DNA of 64,000 bases from Rotaria macrura. Taxonomy: Eukaryota > Rotifera > Eurotatoria > Philodinida > Philodinidae. Below are positions 24,701-37,324 of the stretch, in pieces (within the stretch, counting starts at the first letter, position 1; each line of letters begins with the position of its first letter). The stretch spans positions 1-64,000 of the forward strand of contig OENT01000132.1 of the NCBI GenBank assembly GCA_900239685.1, in the 5' to 3' direction. The position numbers and the translations under genes are program-made. Below the pieces are notes generated by a model. It saw only the letters and a list, made by a program, of their open reading frames with translations, was not told where the DNA came from and ran no database searches.

Positions 24701-25139
24701 TCTACATATATAATGTTCAGTGTGTGTATCTGTGCCGAATCCATGTTTAAAGATCCTAGAATTTTATAGCACTTTCCAGATTTATGTGGCGCTAACTAGA
24801 GGTTTCTAAAATTTTCTGGAACTCTGGAAGGTAAAGGTTAGAGATTAACGTTGAAACGAAAGTCTGCTGTCCCTAGAAATATGTAGACTATTCCAGAATG
24901 TTACAAAGTCATCTATATAGGATTTTTTATAATCTCTTATAATGATCTGGGGCTACTAAAACTTTCTAGAACTTGCAGTAACCCTGCGCTATGAATGTTT
25001 GAGACTGTTCTTGAAAGTTCTAGGATGGTTTACGAGGATATAAATTTACAAACGTATAAGTCTATAAGATCAAGATTAAAGCACACATGTGAAAATTTAC
25101 AGGAAAACTAATGAGATAGTACACACGGGATCTCGCTAG
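24701..25139 (+). mobile_element. Helitron-like non-autonomous element, copy A
   Basis: Starts TCTACATATATAATGTTCAG and ends GGGATCTCGCTAG, inserted between A (24700) and T (25140). The TC...CTAG ends, A/T target and absence of TIR or target duplication are the Helitron hallmarks. A GTGTGTATCTGTG stretch follows the 5' end. The interior is rich in TTCTAGAA-like words. A second, inverted copy at 56435-57046 shares both ends, including the GTGAAAATTTACAG segment before the 3' terminus. No Rep/helicase is encoded. Confidence 0.8.
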
Positions 25140-26936
25140 TTTCAAAATGTTGATTCAAGCAAATTACATGACTCGATGTGATTAATTACTTGCCATATTA
25201 AGCAATATACAAGTAGGCATGCGCCGAAGTAAAAACAAATTCAATAAAAAGATTACACCGACTTAGTTTTCCGTAGGAAGTAACTCACATGAAAGTTATT
25301 CATGGATAGGATTAAAATCGAAAGTCTTAATTCGTATCTTATTCAAATAATTGTTTTCTGTAATATGAGGAAAATTTTCATCATGCATTAGTATTAATTT
25401 GATCTTGAATAAAGAAAAAAAAATAATTAATAAACTTAAGATACAACATAGTATCAGACAGATTTTTTATTAGATACTGTTCAAGTAACTAACACAATAA
25501 TTTCTTAAGACTGTTAAAAAATAATGTTTGTTTTGTTTTTCAGCGTAAAACAATGAAGTTTTCAATATCTAATATGTATACAAATAGATGGTGATTCATC
25601 GAATTGAAATAGTTATCCCTCATGATGAATTTGAAACATTAGATTAAAAACGTTATTTTAGGATGTATGTTCTCGTTCAATCTGTCGGTCGATCTATGTA
25701 CAACATGCTCAAAATCATTTTATTCTTTTTCTTGTAAAAAATAAAATATTCCTTTTTTTTATGCTTTTGTTTTCGGCTGAAGAAGAATCTAGTATAATTC
25801 GAACCATTATTAAATTTAATTGATAGGCAAGAAGAAACAAAGACAATAGTGAATGTCAGTGAGTTATTTACTGACTGTGATAAATGAAGAGAATTTGTTT
25901 TTCTTGAGTGATAATTAATTATTGAATAGTTTTATACTATAGAACAATAGTCTACTATCTTGTTGTCTTTTATTTGACCAGTGCTTGTTTATAGTCTAGT
26001 TATTATATTATCTTGATCGAAATTAAGACAGTGCAAATATGTGATTTGACATCTTTCCAATACATTCATAAATAATTATCTACAGAAAGCAAAGCAAAAT
26101 ATGTATGACCTAAATAAACATGTTGTCATTATAACATGGAGATATCCATAGTAAAAGAACTAGTATGTTTTTATACAGGCGTCATTCTATCGGGTATATT
26201 TTTCCTATTATTCATTAAAGTAAAAGCATTCATTAATATGTAAAGACTGAATCATAATGACATAGAAGCAAAGTAATTATGTATTTTTCATCTATACTTC
26301 AAAAATATTAAAGATCATGTATGAATGCTAAACAGCCCATTTACTATTTGTATTGATTCACAAGAAGAAACACAATTTATTGTGATGTTTTTGACGATTT
26401 AATAGAACATTTGTTGTGCGTCTATGTAATAGGAAAAAAATCTCTAATACACTGTCGTCGTTGTCGACATGTTGTCCAATTCCTTCAAACCACAGAGGCC
26501 GTATGTGACACACTGTGTAAAGAACGACAAAACAAAAAAGAACGTTGGATTTTTCTTCGACAATAGAAGACAGAGAGCAACACGACAACCACATAGTACG
26601 ATAGCTGCTTGCGTTATTGGTTGTTCGTTATTATGTTCTCTTTCGTACGATGATTCATACAAAAGCTAGGGAGAATATTTATTTGTGTGCCCTTACTTTT
26701 ACTCACTCTCTCATTTCTCTCCCTGAAAGTGTCCGACTGCTTGTTTCTTTTCTATGTACTTGCTCAAGCAATAAGTAAGACGCATGTATATATATATGGA
26801 TGCATATCTGTGCATAGTAGATTTTCTACATTACAATTAATTGAGTTTTTTACCTATTAAAAGAAGCAAGTTTATAGGAGTATGCATTTAAATGCCATAT
26901 TATTTTATATTTTAGAATTTTATCTCATAGTAAAAC
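25140..26936. other. Spacer and 5' flank of UBA1
   Basis: AT-rich. Overlapping frames on both strands at 26358-26669 reflect a locally less AT-rich patch and match no family. A short (TA)n tract lies near 26788-26797. TATATTTTAG ends at 26915, 21 bp before the UBA1 ATG, and looks like a 3' splice site. Confidence 0.4.
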
Positions 26937-29900
26937 ATGTCTCACACTTTGCAACGTCAAGCATCTTTACTAACACCTGATATCGATGAAAATCTATATT
27001 CCAGACAAATGTAAACTATTATTATTATTATTTGATTTTCATTGTAATCAACGTACATGAGAGTAATTTAATCTATTTCTTATTTAGCTATGTTATGGGT
27101 AAAGAAGCTATGAATCGATTAGCTCATGCTCATGTTCTTATATCGGGCATGCGTGGTCTTGGTGTTGAAATCGCTAAAAATATCATATTGGGTGGTGCTC
27201 GTACAGTCATTATTCATGATTCTGATAAAGTTCAATATGAAGATCTTTCATCACAAGTATAAACATCAAATAAAACTATTTCTTAATTAAATTCAATATA
27301 TTTTTAGTACTATTTTTCTGAATCTGATATTGGTAAAAATCGTGCTAAAGTGGCTGTTGAAAAATTATCCGAATTAAACAGTTATGTTCATGTTCAATGT
27401 TCAACAGAAAATATTGACGAAGCATTTTTGAAAGCAAATAAAATTAATGTAAATTCTCGTTTCTTTTTGTTTAATGCCATAGAAGTTAGCATATTTAATC
27501 GTACACATTTCTAGGTTTATGTTTTAACCAACGCAAAACTCGATAAACAAATTAAAGTTGGTCATGAATGTCATAAAAATGATATTAAATTAATTATTGC
27601 CGATACTAAAGGTTTATTTGGGTAAATGAAAATAGAAATTATCTTCGCATCAATGAATATAAATTGCTTCTATTTTGTTTTTCCAGGCAAATTTTTTGTG
27701 ATTTCGGTGAAAACTTTGAAGTACTTGATACAAATGGAGAAAATCCCACAACGCAAATAGTTACGGAAATTAGTCGGGTTGGTATTTCACGCTCTAATTA
27801 TAAACATATTATTTCTAAAGTTTTGATTTTAGGATGACGTTGGCGTTGTTTTTCTATCAACAGATTCACGACATGGATTTGAAGATGATACCTATGTGAC
27901 ATTTCATGGTGTCAAAGGAATGACACAAATTAATGACCGTGAATTTAAAATTTCTGTACCAAGTAAACTAACGCAATAGTCTATTCGATTAAATGGCTTT
28001 GATTTATTTTTGATAAGGTCCATTTACAATAGCGATTGGAGATACAACTACTTTTGATGAATATGAAGGTGGTGGAGTTGTCACTGAAGTTAAAAAATCA
28101 GAAATTATCAAATTCGTAAGTTGATCGAAGATTTATACGAACAAGAAATTCATATATTTCTTAAAATACATCAGAAAGATCAAATCAATCTAGACTATTG
28201 AAATCATCGTAGACATGTCTCACAATGATTCGTAAAAATGAATTCTTTTGTTTTATTATCATTTAGAAATCATATGCCGAATCATTAGAACAACCAGATT
28301 TATTACTCTGTGATTTTGCTAAAATGTCAATGCCGTCGAATCTTCATTTAGCATTTCAAGGATTATTTGAATTCGAACAAAAATATCATGCTCTTCCGAA
28401 ACCATGGGATCACGTAAGTGTCAGCATATTCTCTGCACGTTCCATATTTTTATACTATGTAAAATACATATTCTAGGATGATGCCGAGAAATTGTATGAA
28501 ATAGTTGAAAAATTAAACACTAAAAATCCGGAAAAACCATTGACAGATGAATTGAATAAGAATTGGATAAAATTATTTGCCTATATTTGTACTGGTGATT
28601 TATGTCCCATGCAAGCAGTTATTGGTGGTATTGCTGCACAAGAAGTGATGAAGGTACAAATCTTATTAACAAAAATGAAAATTCCATATTATACATGTTT
28701 TCTTTCTAGGCTGTGACAGGAAAATTCACGCCAATAAAACAATTTCTCTATTTTGATGCCATAGAATGTTTACCAGAAAAAATATTTGATTCAACAGATG
28801 TTATTGAAAAACCGAGATTACCCGAAGTAAAAACACGCTATTATTCGCAAGAAATTGTTTTTGGTGTAGATTTTCAAGAAAAAATTTGTAAATCGAATTA
28901 TTTTGTGGTAAGCAATGTTTCTTTGCTTTTTATTTTCATTATAAAATAAAAACAAACAAGATATTAATTATACAATTATTTGATAAACAAGGTCGGCGCT
29001 GGTGCAATTGGTTGTGAAATGTTAAAAAATTTCGTTATGATGGGTATAGGGTGTCATCCTGATGGATCGATTTTCGTTACCGATATGGATTCCATCGAAA
29101 AATCGAATCTCAATCGACAATTTCTATTTCGTTCATGGAATATTGGCGTAAGATTTTTTTTTTTCAATTATAAAATTAAGAAAAATTCATGTTGCAAAAG
29201 CAAAAAATTCTGTTTTCCTTATACTAGCAAATGAAATCGAAAATTGCAGCAGATACAGTAAAAAAAATGAATCCAATGGTGAATATTCATGCATTCATTG
29301 ACGGTGTCCTAGAGCAAACAGAACATATTTATGATGACAAATTCTTTGAAAAACTTACTGGTGTTGTTAATGCACTGGATAATGTTAAAGCTCGTAAGTT
29401 ATATTGAAGACTTGACAAAATGTATCTGAGTTTGAGAAGCTAAATTATTAGTCTACGTTATACATTTACTTGAATTACTGGCTGTCAAACAAATATTGAG
29501 GATTATGTTTTCATTGTTTAGCATTAATAATAAGAGTCAATCGAACACTAGTTTTCTTTTTAAATATCCATTAGTGTTCACATATTGATATAGTAACATA
29601 TTTTGTTTATCGCATATAAATATTAAATGATTCATATGTTTAACTAATTTTCATCAGAAAAATTTCGCGAAAATCTAGTCTGACTGGCAAATAAATTTTC
29701 TTTTTCCGATTCTCGTTGGTTAAAAGCTTGATTTGAAGACTTCGATACGTATACACAATTGCATTGTTCTTGTACATGTATATTCATACGTTTTTTAGGT
29801 TTAGATTTTGAACCTTCGATTAATGATGAGTATAGAAGTTTTTAGGCAATATTTGCCGTAAGGTTTTCAGACTTTTCTGAAGCGAAATGATGAAATAAAA

Positions 29901-32346
29901 ACGAAATACCGAAAGCATTTATACTGACTATTTATAGTCTTATGATTAAAGAAATACTATAATGTTAGTTGACCTGCACAATACGTTGATTAATTACATT
30001 ATTTGATAAAATTAATGATTTATTTATGCACAAAACATGAAATCTTTTATTTTGAAAAAAAAACGAATGAATCTATCAATTAATTCCATTAAATTACACT
30101 CATTTCTATAGAATCACAAAGCTGCCAAAAAATTGACTTGCACACTAATCACAGCAGTAAAAAACACGAGAATATCATCGATCTATCGCCGGTATACCTC
30201 CTGTTCGTTTCCGGTTTGAATCCCATGAGATTCTACGGAGATTTTAGTTTTTGTGAACTAGTAAGGCGACACAATCAGACCGTTAGTAAAGTAACGCATC
30301 TACTGCTGACTGTAAATGTAATCCAGAAGATTAGAATTTCTATTGTCTTGTCGAAACAAATAAAAAGTGTTACTAAGTGTGTAAAAGCCTTTGCATTTTA
30401 CTTATTGTCTATGAGACCGATTTTTGAATATGATAGGAAATTGATAGATGAAGAGAATACAAAATTCGATGAGGAAAAGAGTCATCCATACAAATTGACA
30501 CTCGCATTAACTTTCGAGACTACATACAGTTATATCCATGATTTCAAAATTTTTCATCGGCGGAATTCGATTGATGTTTCTTTTTTGCTTCATCGAACTA
30601 TATAGGTGAATACATGGATCGTCGTTGTGTTTACTATGGAAAGTCATTAGTTGATAGTGGCACATTAGGTACAAAAGCTAGTGTTCAAGTCGTTGTACCA
30701 AACCTTACTGAATCATATTCATCAACACGTGATCCACCTGATCCAGCGATTCCCATGTGTCTTTTACATAATTTTCCTAACATTATCGAACATACCATTC
30801 AATGGGCTCGTGATAATTTCGCTGGTTTATTTACCATTCCAGCACAACAAGCTGAAGAATTTCAACGTAATCCAAGAGAGTTTGCACAACGAACCTCGAA
30901 AAATCTCTCAGAATATGATAGAAATGAAATAATCGAGAATGTTAAACGTAGTCTCGGTTCCGATCGTCCGAAAGATTTCGTCGATTGCATTACATGGGTT
31001 AGTCAACTTAATTCTTTCATGAGAAATTGATAGACAATAAATATTTTCGTTTATTTTTCATATTAAAGGCTCGAAATCTTTTTCAACAACAATTTCATAA
31101 TACGATTGCACAATTACTTTTCAATTTTCCATCCGATCATACAACAACTACGGGTGAACGTTTCTGGAGTGGAAATAAACGATGTCCACATGTACTCAAT
31201 TTCGATGTTGACAATACAACTCATTTAGATTTTATTGTTGCTGCAGCAAATTTGTTGGCATTTATCTATTCCATCGAGCAAGTCCGTGATCGTCAATACA
31301 TTGCTGAACAAGCCTCGAAAGTTCACGTATCAGCTTTTGAACCAAAAGTTGGAATAACAATTTTTGAAAATGATGATCAATTAAAAGCTGACATGGAAAA
31401 GAAAAGACGTAAGAATTCAATCATCGACGAAGAAATAAATGAAGAAATAAAAATTAGCGAACTTCTTAAACGTTTACCTAATCATGATGCCATATGTAGT
31501 ATTCAAATTCGACCACATGAATTTGAAAAGGATAATGATTCTAATTTTCACATTGATTATGTTGTTGCAACAGCTAATTTACGTGCTGAAAATTATGAAA
31601 TTCAATCAGCTGATCGTAGTAAAATCAAACGTATTGCCGGAAATATTATTCCAGCTATTGCAACAACAACAGCCATGGTTACTGGACTTGTTTGTCTTGA
31701 AGTTTATAAATCTATTCAAGGTCATAAGAAAGTTGAATCGTATAAAAATGCTTTTGTTAATTTGGCCTTACCACTCTTGGCATTTTCTGAACCTGTAGCA
31801 CCAATCAAACAAAAGGTATGTTCTTAGAAAAGTATCGATTATTATACTGTACTTGTCGATTTTATTTCAGTATCTCGATCAGGAATATACATTATGGGAT
31901 CGATTTACTATCAATGGTGATTTGACATTAGAAGAGTTTTTTGAATACATGAAGGTAGGAAAAAAGAAATCGTTTTTTCCTTTCATTTTCTTCTAATTGT
32001 TTTACAATTTTTTAGCGAGAACATAAATTAGTAGTTACAATGCTCTGTTCAGGATTAACTATTTTGTATTCTCCACATTTTATGAAACAGCCAAATCGAG
32101 CCGGAGATAAACATCGAAAGTAAGAATCGACTTCTTTTCTTTACTTTTTTAATCATTGAAATGATTACATAAATAAAAATTATTTTATTTTGATTTCATT
32201 TTTCAAGAATAAGTGAAATCTATGAAAACGTGACGAACACTAAAATTCCACCACATGTTCGTTCATTGATTTTGGACTTTACCTGCGAAGATCTTGAAGG
32301 CAATGATATCGATGATGTACCATATATAAGATATACATTCAGATAA
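26937..32346 (+). CDS. UBA1: Ubiquitin-activating enzyme E1
   Basis: Seventeen exons: 26937-27010, 27088-27256, 27308-27448, 27515-27621, 27687-27777, 27833-27962, 28018-28115, 28267-28413, 28477-28653, 28710-28907, 28992-29147, 29228-29393, 30606-30997, 31069-31815, 31871-31954, 32016-32119, 32208-32346. They encode 1,039 residues (human 1,058) with consistent phases. E1 adenylates ubiquitin with ATP, forms a thioester on its catalytic cysteine and passes ubiquitin to E2s in nucleus and cytosol. Seen: the inactive adenylation half starting YSRQ...YVMGKEAM with GMRGLGVE; the active ATP loop [13 protein letters not shown] (exon 11); [28 protein letters not shown]; the catalytic Cys at about 603 in [30 protein letters not shown]; a C-terminal ubiquitin-fold domain ending YIRYTFR. 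Introns are 51-151 bp except intron 12 (1,212 bp). Confidence 0.97.
29394..30605 (+). other. 1.2 kb intron 12 of UBA1
   Basis: Bounded by C|GTAAGT and TATATAG|GT. It is about ten times longer than most other UBA1 introns. A 155-codon frame at 30138-30605 runs to the acceptor, but its sequence has no E1 character and human UBA1 aligns straight across the junction (NVKAR-EYMDRR). It is treated as intronic. Confidence 0.7.
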
Positions 32347-32436
32347 ACATATTCGAAGATTTTCAAATAATGTGATGAATTTTTCTTTCTATTTTTATAT
32401 TTTAACCATTATTCCAGAGTGATTTCATTCAATAAT

Positions 32437-32442
32437 AATAAA
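32437..32442 (+). terminator. Polyadenylation signal for UBA1
   Basis: AATAAA about 90 bp after the UBA1 stop codon, in a run of AAT triplets. Position and sequence fit; cleavage was not observed. Confidence 0.5.
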
Positions 32443-32710
32443 TAATTTACTAAATTTTACAAATAATTAACTATATCTTATGATGATTATGTATGTATAC
32501 ATAACAGGAGGTGGGGACGGGGGAGGGGTACACTGGCACTTCGTCGACAAATTAAGACTAATAAGTTATTTTTCCTTCTTCATTGACACTTTTTCTTCAA
32601 CAGTAATTTATAAAGGAAATACATATATTTTATCCAAGAAACTAACAGTGATAACAGAAATAAGAACACAATTAAATAGTTCAAACGAATGTGAAAATAT
32701 AGCACTATTA

Positions 32711-33010
32711 CTATTTCTTACTCATTGTTTTACTGATTTCGATGAAATAATCATGTAACGGCAAAGAACCCATTTCATAGCGATCAATTAAATCAAGAAA
32801 TCTTTGATTTCTAATCATGAATTGTCTTTTTCTGGTGTAGGCTTTTCCGTGTTCTTGTAAAGTTTTCTGATTATAGTCGTGTTGAATGTATGGTCTTTTT
32901 TCAATTCTAGTCTTTCTACTGAAGATAATATTACATTGGAAAAATTCGAATACTGTCACGATTTCTTTCATTATTTCTTCCTCCCAGGGGCAAGATTTCT
33001 TTGGTATTTT
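32711..33010 (-). CDS. Possible terminal exon of an unidentified gene
   Basis: An open minus-strand frame ending in TAA at 32711. Upstream it is preceded by ATTGAATATTTTCAG, a good 3' splice site, ending at about 33011. The predicted segment of about 100 residues has ordinary protein composition (QRFLDLIDRYEMGSLPLHDY), rich in charged and aromatic residues with no low complexity. I recognise no family. No convincing upstream exon was found within the next few hundred bases, so it may be a stranded gene fragment or chance. It would be convergent with UBA1. Confidence 0.25.
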   Translation of the reverse strand, partial: KIPKKSCPWEEEIMKEIVTVFEFFQCNIIFSRKTRIEKRPYIQHDYNQKTLQEHGKAYTRKRQFMIRNQRFLDLIDRYEMGSLPLHDYFIEISKTMSKK

Positions 33011-33913
33011 TCTGAAAATATTCAATGAAAATGTGTCGACGAAATGGGAAGATGCTCATCACATGTTTAGTCAACATAACCAAACTAACACATGTAATAG
33101 TGCAAAACCGAACTTTGATTTTCCACTATAGCTGATTATCAGGAGATAAACCTTCTTCTATGTGTGTATGTTGGAAATTCCATAGATTAATTTCGCGAAT
33201 ATTCAAATATATATGAGAAAAGCTAAATTGATTATAAAATCTTCTCGTATGATTAGTGTCTTGAAATCTTCTTATGAGATTGTGTGAACATGTTTTTTAT
33301 GCTTTGAAAATCTCCCTAGGCATCCGTGTTAAATTAAAAAGCTCGAATATTAATTTCTATTTGCTCTGTAGTCAAATAGAAATTTTCTCGAGATTGAAAC
33401 TATCACGAATTTCTAGCATTTGAAAAATGCCCTCAAGACTACTTACCTAGGAATTAAACACATATGAGACATTTTTTCAATGAAAGAAAGTTTTCCTATT
33501 CTATTGTATACTAAGAAAATAGTAAAATAACATCGGCAAACTTTATGTTCATCTTTCTTGAATATTAAGATATGAGAGAGCATGAACAGGAAGAACTCGA
33601 TCTTTGTATGCTAATGAATATCAACTAGAAGTATAAGAAGAAGAAATCCATGTGTATTTTCACAACAAAAAACAATAAGTTCAAAATTCATTGGCTAAAC
33701 TATATCAAAAAATTTTAAACAACTTCTGATGTGTTCGAAAGGAGTTCTGTGATTGTGTCCTGTATTTATCTTCAATACGATTATTTAACTGTTGATACAT
33801 TATGCTATGACTAAAAACTATCTATGGTACAATTCATATAGTTTTCTTCGTCATTAACTAATAGTAAATTTATGCGTTATGATTAGCTGACAAATCAAGT
33901 AAGTCTAGCAAAA

Positions 33914-34019
33914 TAGAGTACTGCAACCGGCGGGTCGGGTACGGGTGCGATATTCATGGGCAAGGATAGGGTACGGGTACAGGTACGATAAAGAAAAGTT
34001 GTGCCCGTGCAGTACTCTA
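33914..34019. mobile_element. 106 bp hAT-type MITE
   Basis: Perfect 12-bp terminal inverted repeats TAGAGTACTGCA (33914-33925; complement at 34008-34019) sit inside a perfect 8-bp target duplication TAGCAAAA (33906-33913 and 34020-34027). The interior is GC-rich, with repeated GGGTACGGGT words. TIR start, TSD length and size all fit a hAT-derived MITE. Confidence 0.88.
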
Positions 34020-34027
34020 TAGCAAAA

Positions 34028-37000
34028 GTACTGAGCAATAATTCAACTCATTCAATTGACTATTGTGATTCGAATGTCGTCTTATGTTGATGACGTATGA
34101 AAAAAAATTTATGATCTTGATCAATGTGTTAATACAGATTGACATCTCAACAAGAGTAAATATGGTCATCGAATATGCATGATTTCGCTAGATTTTGAAA
34201 TGACTGTATCAAATAGTAGAATCTAGATGAAACGAATTCATTTTATTATTACAATGCAAATAGAAATCAATAAAATTTATAACATATTTTGAATTGATGT
34301 CTTATAATAGAATGCTAACTAATTACTCTCATGTTTTTGAATTAAATTAGAAACTAAATATCAAATTCATACTATGTATCATCCGTTAGCGTTATAAATT
34401 GTTTCTTTTACCGCAAGCAATTATCTCTAAATATCATGAATCGATGAATATAAATGATCATAAAACACTCAAGTCTAATACTACTTCCGATAAGAAAAAT
34501 AATCACATCCAACAATGAATAAAGATACAAATTCAATTTTCTGGTACTAATTCAACCGGAATCATTTTTCAATTAACAAAAGAAAGAAAAACAACTGTGA
34601 CTCGTAGTTTTGATATTAGATGTTTTAGAAAATGTCCTAATAATCATCTTTTCAATATATTGAATAGTATTGAGGCAAGAATCAATGGTAATCAATCATT
34701 CTTGATAGAATTAATAAATTGATAATAGGTGTCAACTAATACCCAGTGGAATGTTCTACAATAGATAGAACAACTATTGATATGTGAAACCATCAAAACT
34801 ATTGCATGAAAACAGAGTTTTATGATGATTCTATTCTGATTTCAATCAGTGTCTCAAATGCCGAGAAATAAGATCTTCATTTTGAGGCACAATGCATGCA
34901 ACTATGCTCTTTCCTTTTAATGCTACACTAATAAAAGTATGCATCAAAACAATTAAATTCCATAGAATTAATTGTGTTGATTTCTGATACGATTCATGAA
35001 TTAATGTTGTGTAATCGGTAAGCTAACATCTCTATTTCTGTGATACTAGTGTGGATATTCGTGAATATGGTAAATCTATTGTGACGAGTCAGTTTCAAAG
35101 TAACAGTTTCGTTGTGTTTTCTATTTTATATGACTCATCAATCGTAGCATTTTTTGATGAAACTATTTAACCGCTCTATCCAACAAGCAATACATCAGCT
35201 AGAGAATAGATGCTAAAACAATTTTTGTTGAGTACAATCTAAACATGTCAATGCATATGGAGTGAAATAGGGCACGATTTCCGGCTTTTTATCCAAAACC
35301 GTATTGCAAAAACATTAATTCAAAATATATGTCGCGTGGAAGAATACACGTGTGATTTGAAACATAGTCGATACCTGGTTTTACACTTTTTAAAGCTCTA
35401 TCATCGATACTCTACTCTATTGATAACTATTACGTATTGGTTGAAAACTCGACTAATCAAAATAATGAGGGTTGCCTTGATTATATGTATTGAAGCCATC
35501 AAATAATTTTCTCTTTTCAGGTAGTAAAATTGTAATTACAAGTTGAGAATAGGATCGAATGAATTTACTTTAGTTATAGCCAATGGCTATTTTATGAAAC
35601 ACGCTCTAAAAGAAGTGTTGAAGTGTATATTGATAGAAATTTGCACTCGCCCATCACTCCCTCTCCTCTTCTTCTTCATAGTCCGCGGTAGGCAGTCTAA
35701 AGAGACCTATCGAACATCGTTTATCATTGATATCTAATCAGGATGCATATGGAATATTTCCTTGCTGAAGTTCTGTACTGTAAAGTAAGCAATGATGAAT
35801 AAAGTTCCATGAAAATATCAGCTTTCAAGAATTAATAAACACAGTTGAATCGTATTTCATATTTTAATCCTGTAGGAATAGGTCTAACAAATTTTTGTCA
35901 AAATTTCAAGATTTAAAATGTAATAAATACTGTTCTTTTAATTTCTAGCCATCGGACTAATCGAGTCCTGATTTCTTTAGTCAGATCCAAATAATACTTA
36001 TTCTTCATCATAAGTATGTTAAAAATAAATAAATCAAATTGAACTTGTAAATACGATTGTGATTCTACAATATGTAGATTCACGAAAATAACTTAATCAT
36101 AATACGTAACTGTGCAAGTCGAAACCAGGCGTTTCATTTTTAGTTTTTGAAAATTGTGTTGTTCAGTGATTTCAGTAAAAACATCAGCTGTTTAAATTAA
36201 AGATTTCTCAATCACCAAATATCTTCAAGATCATAAGACATTAAACTAATTGGAAAGGCTATGCAGGAAAAAGGGGACAACAAGGCATGAAACATATAAA
36301 TAACTACAAAACTGTTATCTTCGTCGACGACGAACAACTGTTCGAGTGTAAGATTTCAAATCGATAATTCTGTAAATTATTCTTTGACGCGCGTACGTCA
36401 AAAACATAAAATTGCATTTACACTCAATCGATTGATAGAAAAATTTTGTTTACAAATAGTAAAACAACTGATGCTTTGTGTCTTGAAACACGTGTGTGAC
36501 ATTAAACACCATTAGTTATACTTTGGGTGCCAGAAGCCATAGTAGTTTACTTGAAGCGATTTTACTCCACGCTTACTTTTGTGTAAATATAGTACGAACG
36601 TTTCTCATGAAATCAAAACCAAGCAACTCACAGTTATCGTTTACATATAAATGTGAAAATATCAACCAGATCAGTGACAGTCATTGCTCAAGATTCTACA
36701 GGAATCGGTCGTGGCTTAAGTGCAATGCCTTCTAGCCGGGGCATCTGTTTGGCTTCAGCTTGAAAATCTACAACACTCCAATAGATTGTACACAAGTATT
36801 CTGTTCGTCTTATACTTATATTTAATATTGTATATCAATAGAAGACAATAAACTAAATGAACAAAATTTTAACATGTTTGGTGCAATGCTTCCCACCGAT
36901 AAAAATAATGTTCTCATAATATGTTTGTATCCGTCAGATTTTGCATAACTCTCTTTGGCGTTCAAATACTGTGACAGTTATATGTGCTGGAGCTACAATC

Positions 37001-37213
37001 TTTTTCAGTATTTTCGCTCTAATCCTGTCAGTTTTTTAATCAAATTAAATAAAATCTTTTTATAAAAATAATCGGCAAAGAAAGTTCTACAAAATCTAAC
37101 AAACGAAACATTCCCTGAGCTCTATTCGTTCTTCGTAGTTGTCTACCCACAAGAATTCTCACGTATAAGTGTGAAATTTTGTAGCCTTTGATAATTCTTT
37201 AGTTCATAATCAT
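34028..37213. other. Gene-free spacer
   Basis: AT-rich, with no frame over 80 codons and no recognisable protein. The frames at 35543-35737 and 36496-36735 are isolated and unrecognised. No RNA gene is evident. Confidence 0.4.
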
Positions 37214-37324
37214 TTCATATGCAATGGTGACTGTGAATCACCGGTTCACCCTGCTACCGGTTGGAACGGTCACCGGTTAAAACGGTTACCGTTTGTATCG
37301 GTTATCGTTACCGTTGCATCCCTA
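37214..37324. mobile_element. 111 bp hAT-like MITE with ACCGGTT repeats
   Basis: The minus strand of the right end reads TAGGGATGCAACGGT. The left end TTCATATGCAATGGT shares its ATGCAAYGGT part. The flanks ATAATCAT (37206-37213) and ATAATTAT (37325-37332) match at 7 of 8 positions, as an aged 8-bp duplication would. The interior consists of alternating ACCGGTT and AACGGT words in both orientations. Confidence 0.65.

Larger units (their letters stand above)
32347..33913. other. Spacer downstream of UBA1
   Basis: Holds the UBA1 polyadenylation signal, a G-rich patch at 32507-32527 and the doubtful minus-strand exon at 32711-33010. From 33030 to 33913 I see nothing that looks coding on either strand. 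Confidence 0.4.

Noticed and set aside
26358-26669. Overlapping open frames on both strands upstream of UBA1
   Set aside because: They overlap in opposite directions and show no domain signature. A locally less AT-rich patch explains the lack of stops.
30138-30605. 155-codon open frame on the plus strand
   Set aside because: It lies inside UBA1 intron 12. The E1 protein aligns across the flanking exons without it, and its composition does not resemble any known domain.
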